Origin: Pteria penguin
Taxonomy: Eukaryota > Mollusca > Bivalvia > Pterioida > Pteriidae
NCBI GenBank assembly: GCA_035048485.1
Contig: CM068580.1
Span: 35,749,585 to 35,813,584, forward strand
Length of the DNA: 64,000 bases
Reading direction: 5' to 3'
The notes beneath the pieces are model-generated. The model was not told where the DNA came from. It saw only the letters and a program-made list of their open reading frames with translations, and ran no database searches. Both the position numbers and the translations under genes were made by a program. Position 1 is the first letter of the stretch; the number at the start of each line of letters is the position of its first letter. Below are positions 47,876 through 59,879 of the stretch, piece after piece.

Positions 47876-48150
47876 GGATTGATTGATTATTGTTTTACGT
47901 CATTCCACGAATATTTCAGGTATGTGGTGACGGCATCTGCCTGATGCATTGCATAGAAATTTAACTTTTCGATTGTCCCATCGAATGTACCGAGGAATCT
48001 ATTGCGTACCACGCCTACCGTGGCACAGGACCTCGGTTTTTACTGTCTCATCAGAAAGACAGGACAACGATGTGCCCACAGCGGGAGTCGAGCCCGGGAC
48101 CTGTCGATTACGATTTGAGCACCCCATCAACTGAGCCACACTGGCTTCCA
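47876..48150 (-). mobile_element. tRNA-derived SINE copy
   Basis: On the minus strand it has the head GCCAGTGTGGCTCAGTTG and box B-like GGCTCGACTCC, then the body GATGAGACAGTAAAAACCGA, GCATCAGGCAGATGCCGTC and GACGTAAAACAATAATCAAT. Same family as 35.0 kb. Confidence 0.82.
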
Positions 48151-48700
48151 AATTTAAAGATATAACACAGTATTTATATAAGTTACAACAGATTCTGTAT
48201 ACGATACAACACGTTCTCTATCAGATAATAAAACACCCAAAATAATGAGTCATTATATTGAAATTGCAGTACATTGTCCTATTTAGTGCGTAAGATGTAG
48301 CTGTTGGGCTTTAACGTGCCATGTTCTCCGTGATACACATCCTGGTTCTGCTTTCTGGTTAATCCCCTAGTTTCCTAATGAACTATGATAATGACATGCC
48401 ATAAACCGCTAACCCCTTACCATGACGAGCAGGAAGGGCACTGTACTTCCTATTGTGTGTATTTTGATGGATGTTGCCTTCCTCCTACCGTACACTGTAC
48501 AGTGATGAGGTGGGTCGCATGAATTCACTATTTTCCGTCGCAGCTTAGTCTTAAACAATTTTAATATTCCAAAAATAAATGTTACATTTTTTTTGTCTTC
48601 AAGATATGTATATACATATTTTTCTATCTTCAAGATATGTATATAAACAAAATTATTGCTTATGTGCGTGCATGATTAAGAAATTAGCTACAGTCAATAA

Positions 48701-48943
48701 GGGAGCAACCATTTCATTTTTATGGGGGTGGGGCAGGAAGACTTTACTGGCCTGAATTTTTTTTTTTTTTTTTTTTTGCCAAATTTCAGAACCGGATTAT
48801 TATAATTTTATTTATTTATTCACAATTATTGGGGGTTTTTTTATTGGCCCTTCGGGCCAGATTATTTTTTCCCCCAAATTTGACATATTTATTTTGGCAA
48901 AGTCTTCCTGCCCCCCCCCCCTAAAAATCAAATGGTTGCTCCC
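48701..48943. mobile_element. Foldback MITE with TAA target duplication (PIF/Harbinger-like)
   Basis: It starts GGGAGCAACCATTT and ends with AAATGGTTGCTCCC. The arms extend inward about 45 bp with small differences (GGGGCAGGAAGACTTT against AAAGTCTTCCTGCCCC). TAA flanks both ends (48698-48700, 48944-48946), the 3-bp TWA duplication typical of PIF/Harbinger insertions. 243 bp, no coding capacity; the middle is T-rich with a GGCCCTTCGGGCC hairpin. Confidence 0.88.
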
Positions 48944-48949
48944 TAAACA

Positions 48950-49961
48950 TGTTGCTGCTTTGGCAATAAAACCTTCACATTGTAATCGCCAGGGAAATGT
49001 TCGTATTGCAAGTCAAGTATCTTATACAACCATTACAACAAGTATTGTATTAAATACACTCGTTCAACGTAACAAAGACATTCCCTTTATTTCTGACAAT
49101 AAATTTCTGCCGTTTTGGTAAGTGTATCTGTAATCAATCATGATGGATCAATTCATGTTTTCTTGTCATTTGTAAATGGCGATGATAATTCAAACTAACA
49201 ATAAGGAAACGCTGTATAACCTGTAGAGGGGCTGCTCGTTTATATGCATCATAAAAGAAACTTTAATTTGCTTTTAAAGTGTTTAATTGAATTAGAACTT
49301 GCTCGTATTCGCCTTTTCTGTATAAGCCATGTGACACGTGACCCAAATTGCAATCGATCATGACGAAGCAAATCAGAAGAATAAAGCTGGCATTGATTAA
49401 AGTGCTTCTTATACTCTATAAATAGTGAAATAGTGGAAGTAGACGACATCCCTTTCCAAATGAAGTCATGCATCATATTGTACAATCTAAATGCGAAAAG
49501 TCACAATGCCACACGTTCAGCATTCATGTTCTATGCCAACGGAATAAAAACTATCCAACATTAAGTTCATTATGTAAAGGTGCATGTGGATGGGAATTGT
49601 ATATATGTATGTGGGAAACTGGTGCAATAAGAAGTTAAATATGTAAAATCGACTTACAGTTATTACAAGCTGAGTTTACATAATGTAGATTAATATATCA
49701 TAAGCCATTGTGAAATTCCGACATCTCCAATTCCCCTACCTGAATTTTTTTTTTTTTTTTTGACAATTTCTTTATTCTCACAACCTGAAAAAACACTATC
49801 ATCAAGGTACCTGCAATGCCAGTTTTGCACTACAGAGACTGAAGTTACGTTTAAAACAACATACTTTTAGAAGCATAGATATGTATTTTGAAGTTGCATG
49901 TACTTTGGTTATCATTTTGAATTATTTATCTTTCTGACACAGATAATAAATACGCACACAC

Positions 49962-50002
<41 letters not shown>

Positions 50003-50090
50003 ATTTATTCGTAAATCTGTTTCAGCCCCCAAAAGCAGAAGAAATCACTTAGTTGCAGACTATTCCTGGAAGCCTCCTCTAATTTATTTT
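48950..50090. other. Non-coding stretch with simple repeats
   Basis: T-run at 49746-49760 and (CA)n at about 49967-50001. Nothing else recognised. Confidence 0.45.
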
Positions 50091-50093
50091 TGC

Positions 50094-50824
50094 GTCGCCT
50101 GCACAGCATAGCGGCACATAAGGATCACTTTGTCCGGCGTCCGTCTGTACATCTTTCTGGTAGTTACACTTTCATATTATTGGCTATATCTTTGTTATTT
50201 AATATGATAAGTTGACAAAACTTGCAAGGTTTACAAACAAAGACCTTCAATTGACACCAAAATTTTTGACATTGTAACCTTGACCTTGGAGTTTGACCTA
50301 CTTTTTGAAAAAAAATTAACATTGGCTATAACTTTCAAATGACAAATTATTGGGTTTTCATATTTCAAAAGGGTATTCCTTATGACAATACTTTTCTGTC
50401 AACACAGTTTTTAACCTAATGACATAGACCTTGGAGTCGACCTACTTTAAACACAAATTAACCTTGGCCATAATATTTGAATGGCAAGTGATAGCGCTTT
50501 TATATTTAATATGTATATTTCTTATGACAAGGACTTGTGACCTTGACCTATGATTTTGACCTCGAAGACTGACCTACTTTAAGCATTGTCCAGTGGTCAC
50601 TTTTTTCACATTAACAGATTTTTGTCTTTTACTCCATACTGATGCTTTATTTATTGTGAAGGTATTGATGTCAAGCGTTTTGTTTATGGTTGTGATGTCA
50701 ATAGAAGAAATGAAGCCTTTTCAAATGGAACCAAGGTCTATGACCTTGTGGCCTTGACCGTAACCTCTGCTAAGAATAGTTGATTTGGACTGTGTTGCCG
50801 TAGTACAAAAACCCCACAGGCGAC
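50094..50824. mobile_element. Non-autonomous repeat with GTCGCCTG inverted ends
   Basis: GTCGCCTG at 50094-50101 and its exact reverse complement CAGGCGAC at 50817-50824. The body contains TTTGTCCGGCGTCCGTCTGT and repeated modules of TTGACCT-type motifs with GTTTGACCTAC (about 50280, 50430, 50560). It is a member of the GACCTTGACC repeat class, with tandemly duplicated internal modules of roughly 130-150 bp. Confidence 0.65.
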
Positions 50825-51098
50825 ACATGTGTTTAGTCGAACACCCATTCTATGCATCACTTCAAAATTAAAATTAAACTACAAAATATGTAAGCATGCT
50901 TACAAAGTGATTCATAGTCTTATTTAAAAATAATACAGTACGACTACAATACTCTCTATTTTCTTAAACGTATGCTCCGTACCTTGCCTATTCTCTTAGA
51001 AGATTTGCATATGCGACCCTTCTCCCATACGAAACAAGATGTTATTTACACAAAATGAATATATCATGTTAGATAAAAATAGTTGACATAACGGAAAT

Positions 51099-51099
<1 letters not shown>

Positions 51100-51132
<33 letters not shown>
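51100..51132 (+). repeat. Uninterrupted G33 tract
   Basis: Thirty-three consecutive G, followed by TGAGGGG. It directly precedes the triplicated LINE tail. Length is subject to assembly error. Confidence 0.9.
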
Positions 51133-51133
<1 letters not shown>

Positions 51134-51141
51134 GAGGGGTA

Positions 51142-51990
51142 TCAGTTCAGTTCATTTATTTTTTTATGCCATATGCACATCAGACATAATACAATTACAC
51201 AAATAATGAAATACAAGGTGAACATAATGCACATACACATATTAATATACACATATAAACACACACACATATTAATATATCTTTTCTTATTTTTTTCTGC
51301 CAGGAATAATAAATTTCCCAAGTTGCGCAATTCTTTCAAATTATGTACACTTAATAATTGCACGAGTTTAAAAACGCTAGGTCGTTTAAAATAATACTTT
51401 TTGATATATAAATCCCGTATTTTGTGATATTTTGGACATTTCAAAAGGAAATGAAATTCATCCTTTATATCGTTTAATTAATGTACATATTAATATACAC
51501 ATATAAACACACACACACACATATTAATATATCTTTTCTTATTTTTTTTTCTGCCAGGAATAATGAATTTCCCAAGTTGCGCAATTCTTTCAAATTATGT
51601 ACACTTAATAATTGCACGAGTTTAAAAAAACGCTAGGTCGTTTAAAATAATACTTTTTGATATATAAATTCCGTATTTTGTGATATTTTGGACATTTCAA
51701 AAGGAAATGAAATTCATCCTTTATATCGTTTAATTAATGTACATATTAATATACACATATAAACACACACACACATATTAATATATCTTTTCTTATTTTT
51801 TTTCTGCCAGGAATAATGAATTTCCCAAGTTGCGCAATTCTTTCAAATTATGTACACTTAATAATTGCACGAGTTTAAAAACGCTAGGTCGTTTAAAATA
51901 ATACTTTTTGATATATAAATTCCGTATTTTGTGATATTTTGGACATTTCAAAAGGAAATGAAATTCATCCTTTATATCGTTTAATTAATG
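51142..51990 (-). pseudogene. LINE 3' end tandemly triplicated (about 250-bp unit)
   Basis: On the minus strand each unit encodes the C-terminal reverse-transcriptase tail MKCPKYHKIRDLYIK, YYFKRPSVFKLVQLLSVHN and LAEKNKK, then an AT/CA-rich 3' end. ATTAATATACACATATAAAC recurs at 51241, 51489 and 51744 (248 and 255 bp). The units are nearly identical apart from A/T-run and CA-count differences, so the triplication is recent. The family is that of the window's left-edge LINE. Confidence 0.88.
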
Positions 51991-52159
51991 TACAGATTCG
52001 TTTGCTCCTTGCAGTAAAATTTGTAAACTCCTTTTTTCATCGATTTCTTTACAAAAGAGAAAAAGAAAAAAAAAAGCCTGCGTATTTTTCACTTTCTTGT
52101 CTTATTCCCATGTTAAATATAAATAATATTCATAGAAAAAGAATATTTAAGAATTAAAA

Positions 52160-55145
52160 TTATACACTGATTATACAATTGATTTTTATTGTTGTAAACG
52201 GGCACATTGTCTATCCTAATGATAGAGTTCCTTAGGAGAACTATTCCATGATTGTTAGTAAAATATTCCCATTGAAAACTTAATTTTTCAAAGTATTCGC
52301 TCTATTTATCACATATCAAAGCAACGTATAGCATACATTATCAGTATGAAATAGTATTTATTAAATTGTAAGTCGCCAAATTGAATAAAAAAATCTGACT
52401 GTCGCTGTTGGATGATAACATTGACCAAAACTGTTGATATACCCTTTTCTATTCCATTGCAAGATTGTGATAAGTTCATTCATCATTTATAGTACAAAAG
52501 CCGGTTTTGGATACGTTAAAAACTGTACTTATGCAAACAAGTCTGAATGGTATGTATTTAATCTTTGAAAATAGAAATAATTATAATAATAAGGAGAGGT
52601 TAGATGGGCCATTCAGTTCAACACTGTAAGAAGCACACGCTTAACCTCAAACACTTTACGGTACCCATCTACCTGCACATTCCTGTCAATGTTTTATTCC
52701 CGGGTAACAATGTCATCGTCTTCCATAGCTCCACGGCTCTGTGAGACTAAATCTCTGTGAGAAAATAACATGTTCCACATTCTGCCATATAAACACAAAA
52801 TGTGCCAAGTCATTCTGATTAATTCCAGATTAAGGAAGCAGTAAAAGGAAGGCAATATACGTGTCACCTCGGGATTTGTCCTATTACGCACGCTAAGGGA
52901 TGCATCTATATTAATAGGAAAATGCAAATTTTCTTTCATTACATATGAGGTAAATAACTCCAGTTTCCGTGTTAGGACTACCTTCATAATCTTAAACAAG
53001 CCAATTTTTCATTAACGATATAGATATATACAAATAATATTAAAGGCCTACTCACGACACAAATAGATTTAAGTGGCCATCAGATAAGACATAAGTAAAG
53101 GGTTAGTGAATTCGCATGATACTCACGACGCAATAACTAGTCTGAAAGAGTATATACCATACAATAAGGTGGGAAGATACAGCATTTCCGTCAGTTAATC
53201 TCACTTACTGCATGTTGTGTCATTCAAATTGACCATACGACATCGGCATCGACATTTTAATATAATAAAGTTTTTTCTCCGAGATTTATAGTTTATTTAT
53301 GTTATATGTGTATAAGTTACAGAAAAACATGGGGGATAACTTGCAATGAATTTGGGCACGGACGCACAGCTTTAAAAGTCGTTAGCGCTCGACCTGTGAA
53401 ACCATACCCGTTCATATAGTGAACAAAGTGAAAAGCATATCCATCCTTATACGTATACTTTACTTTAAAAATATGTAGACTCGTATATGAGCATGTGGTG
53501 TGAAAACCACTAACTTGTTCATTGAATTTGCTGTACGAAATATGTGTATTTCCAGTATATGCTGTCAACATTTCACTTTTACCGTACTCCTCGTGAATAG
53601 TTCGATTTCATCTATATGATATATTCTTTAAATTAAATTAATACCCATTAATATATATCTAAAGTGAAAATTAATCAATTCATACGCTGGATTGTTTTAT
53701 TTCAGTCGCACATGTGCATTTATCTTTATACTGTAGCCACCCATCCATCCCTCTTTCCGTGCAGAGAAATAACCAGACTGAATAATGTGGAAGAGAAAAT
53801 GAGTAATATTTAATATAAGATGATGCAATTCAAAACACAAAAATTACTATTTAGTTACATTCGTTTGTTTCTTTCTTGTCAAGTTACGAAACAATAGCAT
53901 AAGCAGATCTGAATATTTTGTAGTCATTAATAAACGCCGTGTTACGTTTACTAAATAGATAACCAGTAACGTTCAATGTCCACAAAGTTTTGGCCACTTG
54001 GCATTTATCAAGTGAAAAACAAAATGAAGCAAAATCTCTACGTAAAATTTACTTTCGTTGAAGAAAAGAAAAAGCAACCATGTAAAATGAGTGGTCTTGT
54101 AACCCTCACCTGACAACAGAGAATCTCAGAACAGAAGCGAGTTGGAGAGAGTTAAACTACTGTAGGGACACGTCGTATAATGGGATTACTTTGTCACTCT
54201 TTATGTGTGTTATTCCCATCTTATTTATTCCGTTTGCTTTACCATCGTCACTTTGATGCGTCTGTGACGCTTAGTTTCAGATGTCCACGGGACGCTGTGC
54301 TCCACAGTGACATTAATTTAGTTTGTGTCACTGCTGGTCAGTCTTCATTTAATTGTAATTTTTCAGATATATCAAGAAGAAGGAGTTTACTTTGTCATCA
54401 TTCCTAGTGAAATGCCTAAAATTTTCACTTAATCACAAGCATTAGTAGCATGGCATTTACAATCCTCTTTCATCTCTGACTTTTTCTTTCTATCTCCATT
54501 TCTCCATTTATGACAATACTGATATGTTCATTACATTATCGAAATACATTGTATACAAATGTCTTATATTAATATCTGTATATATTTGATGATGTCATTC
54601 ATATATGGTAGAAGTGAGTTTTTTTCTGAATAATTCATCTGTATTAAAAAAAGACATGTACTCTCTTTTGAGAGTAAACATGTAACAAAGCATGCACAGT
54701 ACGTGGATGAAATGGATAAAACAACTTGAATTGATATACCTCTATAAGATTGTCCGTAAATAAAAAAGCTTTACAAAATAGATATCAACCCCTGGTAAGA
54801 CGGGTCGGTTAAAAGTTTAAATGTCAACGTGGATAACAACGACATCGACCACTTGGCTGATGGAAAACCACCAAATCGTTTAAAGAAAGTTTGCTGAACC
54901 CAAAAATAGTTACATTTTGTTTGTTTAGATTATTTCATCTTCACTCTGGGGGCCAACGTATGATGATAAAGGGGGGAACAGTAGCCATGTTTAATTTATG
55001 AAACACTGCGTCTCCATCAGAGTTTAGTGATAAAAATAGGCATAAACAGATGGCTAACGTCATTCTATTATACATAAATGTAAAAAACGAAAATAGCTAG
55101 TATCGTGTGACTGAAGCAATACAACAGTGTTCCAGAGTGGAGTCC
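52160..55145. other. Region without recognised genes
   Basis: Three open frames are worth recording but unassigned: 52694-52999 (minus, 101 codons, ends in an acidic tail just before a TAAAAC context), 53317-53571 (minus, 84 codons, aromatic-rich, less AT-biased than the flanks) and 54180-54407 (plus, ATG-initiated, 75 codons). The last starts MGLLCHSLCVLFPSYLF, which could be a signal peptide, and has several Cys. None shows a family motif or a clear splice pair. Confidence 0.3.
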
Positions 55146-55149
55146 TGAA

Positions 55150-55720
55150 AATCAGAAGTGAGACTAGGTGCCCGGTGGGAGTAAACATCTCCTGTCAGGG
55201 GTGAGACCAAGTGCCCGGGGGAGTAAGCATCTCCTGTCAGAGGTGAGACCAGGTGCCCGAGAGGAGTAAGCATCTCCTGTCAGAGGTGAGACCAGGTGCC
55301 CGGGAGGAGTAAGCATCTCCTGTCAGAGGTGAGGCCAGGTGTCCTAGAGGAGTAAGCATCCCCTGTCAGATTGAGGCCAGGTGTCCTAGAGGAGTAAGCA
55401 TCTCCTGTCAGAGGTGAGACCAGGTGCTTGAGAGGAGTAAACGTTTCCTGTCAGAGGTGAGACCAGGTGCACGGAAGGAGTAAGCGTCTCCGGTTAGAGG
55501 TGACACCAGGTGCCCTGGAGGAATAAGCATCTCCTATCAGAGGTGAGACCAGTTGCCCGGGAGGAGTATGCGCCTTCTGTCAGAGGTGAGACCAGGTTCC
55601 CGGGGGAGTAAACATCTCCTGTCAGAGGTGATACCAGGTCAGCGTTTCCTGTTAAAGGTGAGACCAAGGGCCCGAGAGGATGTCAGAGGTGCCCGGGAGG
55701 AGTAACCGTCTCTCCATTTT
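55150..55720 (+). repeat. 43-bp minisatellite, about 13 units, GC-rich
   Basis: The unit is GTCAGAGGTGAGACCAGGTG, then CCCGGGAGGAGTAAGCATCT, then CCT. It stands out as GC-rich in AT-rich surroundings. Right-hand units are truncated. Confidence 0.95.
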
Positions 55721-55939
55721 GGCTAACAACACCTGTTATTAATGCTTACAAACATACATAAAAACAAAACTAAATAAACACTATACGTATAAGATGAATG
55801 TAACGTATATACAAATGTATACGAAATTATACTGAAGTACCACAGGACTAATGTCATTACTGTTACTCTGTATAAATCCCTTATTACACATTTTGTTATA
55901 TACAAATATCATAGATTAGAAGAAATTTGGATAACTCAC

Positions 55940-56103
55940 CTTTTAAATAGTATGTCTCTGTATGTGTTAAGAATCTTAAAATAGAAATAAAAACGATCGG
56001 ACTCGGTCGTGTAGTAAACACCACCAAGGACATACATAGCAAATAGTAGAGCAAGAACGTTTATGATATCACAAAAATATCTTATCTTAATGTAAGTACT
56101 GTA
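55940..56103 (-). CDS. Exon-like segment encoding a transmembrane helix, gene unknown
   Basis: A 164-bp segment between acceptor CTGGTTTAATTCAG and strong donor GTGAGT on the minus strand. One frame is open: YSTYIKIRYFCDIINVLALL, then FAMYVLGGVYYTTESD, then an aromatic/basic tail RFYFYFKILNTYRDILFKR. The frame is also open upstream to an ATG at 56133, so it might be a first exon. The hydrophobic stretch of about 20 residues fits one membrane helix. It lies about 220 bp beyond the proposed homeobox stop codon on the same strand, so it belongs either to another gene or to an alternative transcript. No family recognised. Confidence 0.4.
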
Positions 56104-56322
56104 CTGAATTAAACCAGTCAATTGATAAGACATTTTGAAAATGAATTTTCTTTTGTACTCATCTGAAATTTATGACCTTATAGGTACCAGAAAAACTTCT
56201 GATTAGATTTCCGACAACATTGACAACAACAATTTGGCCGTGGTATCTATGACATGATAGTGTCTATATCACGATCTGATAAACAAGGGTCATTACATAC
56301 ATATTACTTTACTGTCTTATTT

Positions 56323-56563
56323 TCACTGCCCGTCGTTTGTATCGAATGAATTTTTCTGCACGTCATATCTGAATGTTGACGACATACAGCTGCCGGAGTG
56401 TGCAGGAGACTTCTGTAATGCCAACGTGTTATCCACAGGGAGACTAAATCGGGGCAGTGACATAGCATTGGCGACATGAGATGGACACGAGCAGCTTCCT
56501 ATACGATTACACATGGATGCCAGGCTGTGTAGTTCATTCGACACGCCCATACCTCGACTGGAA
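56323..56563 (-). CDS. Probable C-terminal exon of the PRD-class homeobox gene
   Basis: Acceptor with a pyrimidine-rich lead (CTACTCGTTATCTGTCAG) just above 56563. The frame is open for 80 codons to TGA at 56323-56325. It reads [39 protein letters not shown] and a Ser/Asn/Asp-rich end. The entry phase (two bases needed) matches a donor at 57443 of the preceding homeodomain exon. Composition is richer in GC than the neighbours. The Ser/Cys/Pro-rich tail is typical of homeoprotein C-termini but carries no OAR motif, so assignment rests on phase, strand, distance and composition. Confidence 0.55.
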
Positions 56564-58146
56564 CTGACAGATAACGAGTAGGGATAAACTGTGTAACCAT
56601 CAAAGTCAACAGCGATAATTATAATGCATTTATTGATACTTTTTTAATCATTTTACGTAAATTTATATGTTTATTAAATCAATATATGCATTCAATGAAT
56701 AGTAAATATATTTTATACTTTTGGATGCACTCCTATACTCTGTTTAATGCAAATGCCTATTATTTAGATGCGAAGTTAATATTTGCCTACTAAATCACTC
56801 ATACAATAATGCAATACGTGAACGACAACTCGCTCTTTAAATCGTAATGATTTTAATAACTGATAAGAAATTTTGATGAAATGTGTTTGCCAGAAAGATG
56901 TAATTAATCCATATTAATTGAAATAAACTGAAATATGATTATGTTTTAAAATTATTGGATGGATAATTTGCACAAATTGTCGATATGTTATGTTAACAGC
57001 AGAGTTCAGTTTCCTTACTAGAGAATTTCTTGAAGTGCTTAATGATATAATGTCTTCATGGGTTGCATAGTTAATTTCATAATGAATTAATCTCAAAACA
57101 TGCATATAAGTAAATGTTACTGTTTAATAGCATTCTGAGCTCGCATTAAGTTGAACATATTAAATGTAGTTTACTTCGCGGACGGTATAGTGAACTGAGG
57201 TGGGGGGGGGGGGGGGTTGTCTGTATGTTTAAATCGTTATTATCAAAATAACATTTACTCGAATCACGTACATCCGTCCAGTATTAGTATATCAATTAAT
57301 TTCAATTAAGTGTATAACTCATATAATATTGTAAAACCGTTATTGGATTCAATCTACAGTCAACGTCTCGTAATAAAAGAAAGATAACTCCAAATTTTAA
57401 CTTAATGAAAGTTAGAAATGAGAGGTGTACGGTAATCAATACCTTCCTGAAACACGTAATTGATGACTAGAAAATCCCTGAAAATAGTCTAAACCAGTGG
57501 TGTTCAGTGGATAACCAAGAAATGCCCTGGATACCTGTTGACATGTAGTGGAATTCTGAGAGTCGCCTCGCGCACGCAAAGCCATATGTGTGTCAATTCC
57601 AATATTCCTCATCTCTTTGCGCCATTTTGCTCTCCGATTTTGGAACCATACCTATATAAAGAAGAGAAAACAGAAGACATCTGACGAAGGTATAATAAAT
57701 AAAAACATAACAGCTTTTTGTTTATTCAGTTTTACGGAAAATAAATTCAGAGGAAAATGTTTAATATGTGCATGGTATAGAATGGTATTGTATCAAAATC
57801 AAGTTGATTTAATGGTTTGATGAAATTGTGGACAGTGTGCTACTTCCCAAGAACTCTTTGTTTTTATTTATTTTGTTTGGAAATGGCATCTATTTGTTAT
57901 AAATGAATTCAATTAATAAGGATTTATTAATAACCGCACATCTTTTATATGAAAAAATTAAGATGATAGATGTTCTAAACTTTTTATGTAACATATATTA
58001 CTACTGCCTACCTGAATTCTGGCTTCACAGAGACTAATGTGCATGGCGAGCTCCTCTCTCACAAAGATATCGGGGTAGTGGGTCCTCATGAACAGATCCT
58101 CTAGTGCTGCTATCTGGTATGGCGAAAACGTTGTCCGCTGACGTCG
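56323..58146 (-). CDS. Paired-like (PRD-class, Q50) homeobox gene, partial (3 exons seen)
   Basis: The two homeodomain exons encode residues 2 to 60 of a homeodomain, with [11 protein letters not shown] (arm and helix 1 start), [14 protein letters not shown] (loop and helix 2, a paired-like hallmark) and [20 protein letters not shown] (helix 3). Gln at position 50 and the [11 protein letters not shown] box place it in the paired-like Q50 group. It acts as a nuclear transcription factor binding TAAT-type sites, usually as a dimer. No paired domain was seen. The subfamily could not be fixed; Cys41 and Ile13 are unusual. The exon encoding the N-terminus was not found between 58147 and 64000 and may lie outside the window. 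From homeodomain residue 2 to the stop the model gives about 195 residues. Confidence 0.9.
57443..57651 (-). CDS. Homeobox exon: homeodomain residues 47-60 and linker
   Basis: A strong acceptor (TTCTGTTTTCTCTTC then TTTATATAG) precedes GTATGG. It encodes [18 protein letters not shown] and continues open to TGA near 57437. Two donors are possible: CAG/GTATCC at 57535/57534 (phase 0, 117-bp exon) and AAG/GTATTG at 57443/57442 (209 bp). Only the second is in phase with the C-terminal exon at 56323-56563, so it is preferred. Confidence 0.85.
58012..58146 (-). CDS. Homeobox exon: homeodomain residues 2-46
   Basis: 135 bp, exactly 45 codons, between acceptor TTTCTATTTTCGGTCTAG (the in-frame TAG proves the border) and donor CAG/GTAGGC. 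It encodes [35 protein letters not shown] and [10 protein letters not shown]. The border after residue 46 is the intron position conserved in paired-like homeobox genes. Confidence 0.95.
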
Positions 58147-58149
58147 CTA

Positions 58150-59870
58150 GACCGAAAATAGAAACTCCACACCTATACCATCAGGATGATCAACTTACAA
58201 TAAGCTTCAAAATGTTTTATTTTACGTTTTCATCACATGTGTTTTGTAAATTACAACATTAATTTTTTTTTTTTTTACGTTTAGTATAATGCGCTCGTGC
58301 ATTTTGCTTTAACTTCATTTCATTAAAGTTCATATGCTTATGATATGTTACAAGAGTTTACTGCTTTCAAAAAAGTAAGAAAATACTTTTTTTTCCTTCG
58401 TATAGTGAAATCAAACTGTAATAAAGATTATGACAGAGCAGGAAGGTGTTCTGAGTTTAACCAGGAAATCCTTGCTATGGAGATTCGGTCTCATTTACAC
58501 TACCGAAGTATATAATTTTGAAAATTCTAAAACTATTGAGTTTGATGTCTCTTAGTTATTTTTTCCTACAATTTCAAATGGTTTTATCATCAATACTGTT
58601 TCAATAACATCAATGACATGTATTTCTTATCGTGTTTGTCGTTCAAGAGGTTCGGTAGAGTTATAGCAGTGGCCAACATCCGGGCATATACATCAAACTT
58701 TCGCACGGTATAACAACATTTGGAGATTTTGGAGTACATTGGCAATAAAGTCATTAAATTTTGCAACTATTGGTTTGTGTGGGTTTCCGATTATGATGCC
58801 GTTCATAAAATTAGTTTAAATACTGGCAAGTCTCTTATCAAATGTGCTAGTCAACTTAGCAATCTACATTATGTTTACATTTCTCTAGATTTTTTAATTA
58901 TCTTTCAAGATGGGTGTGTTCCCTTTTCGCCTAGCTGTAAATTTCAGGTTATAATGTACTAAGGCAAAACAGGAATTTTACTACTGCGAGATGGTAACGT
59001 TGTTTCTACATGTAATTCATAATTAACTATTAACTGTTAGGGTTAAAACAACATTTTATGTCATTAAAAGGATATATATGTGTAAATAGTTTTAAGATAG
59101 ATGATACCTCATTTTTCTAATATTTTAGTATAATAACAAATCTTTGAAAATTAATCAATAATTAAAATTTTGACAGTGAAAATATCTCATTTAGATATAT
59201 TTCTACTTTTAAAAAAATGAATGAAATGAAGCTGCTTTATAGCGTAACAATATTTAAGGAGCATACGCAGGTTTCACCATAGCAAACTGGTCAGCGAAAT
59301 TGATGGCTGATTTGATTTTTATTAATTATAGTATGCTGTTTCCCATAATAATTTTAAAGGAATGAAGAAAGAAAGAAAGAAAAAGAAAGAATAATAAATA
59401 GATAAATGAATGAATAATTTTATTAATAAATTATTCATATAAATGCATAAATAAATGAATAATTAGATAAAGAAGCAAATAAATAACTGGGATAAATAAT
59501 GTATAAAGAGACCTATTTGACAATATATGAATTTGTTGTATATTATTAGACCAGCGAACTAGCCTATTATAATTTTGACCAATCGATTAATATCGCATAC
59601 TTAATAATAATCCATTAAGATATACAGATCAGTGGCTAACAATAAAGTCAAGCCCTTGTAGGTAAAATAAACAAAATGGGGAGTACTACAACAACTTTAA
59701 AATGTTTAAAGGATTCATCAATATTTGCAAATAATAACTTACACATGAAACGATTTTCTATAAAGTAAACATCAACGGACTTTTTTTTATCAAATTTCAT
59801 CATAGCAGAGTGTTTACTTTCACTTTGCTGGTTATACTGACTGTTTAAGCAATTCAATTACTTTTAAACA
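58150..59870. other. Upstream of the homeobox exons, nothing recognised
   Basis: AT-rich, with a GAAAGAAAGAAA simple tract near 59364-59390 and AATAAAT-type repeats to about 59480. No exon encoding the homeoprotein N-terminus could be identified. Confidence 0.4.
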
Positions 59871-59879
59871 TTTCAATAT

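Noticed and set aside
57535..57651. Shorter homeobox exon ending at CAG/GTATCC
   Set aside because: Not excluded, but its phase 0 end does not join the only downstream open frame found; kept as an alternative.
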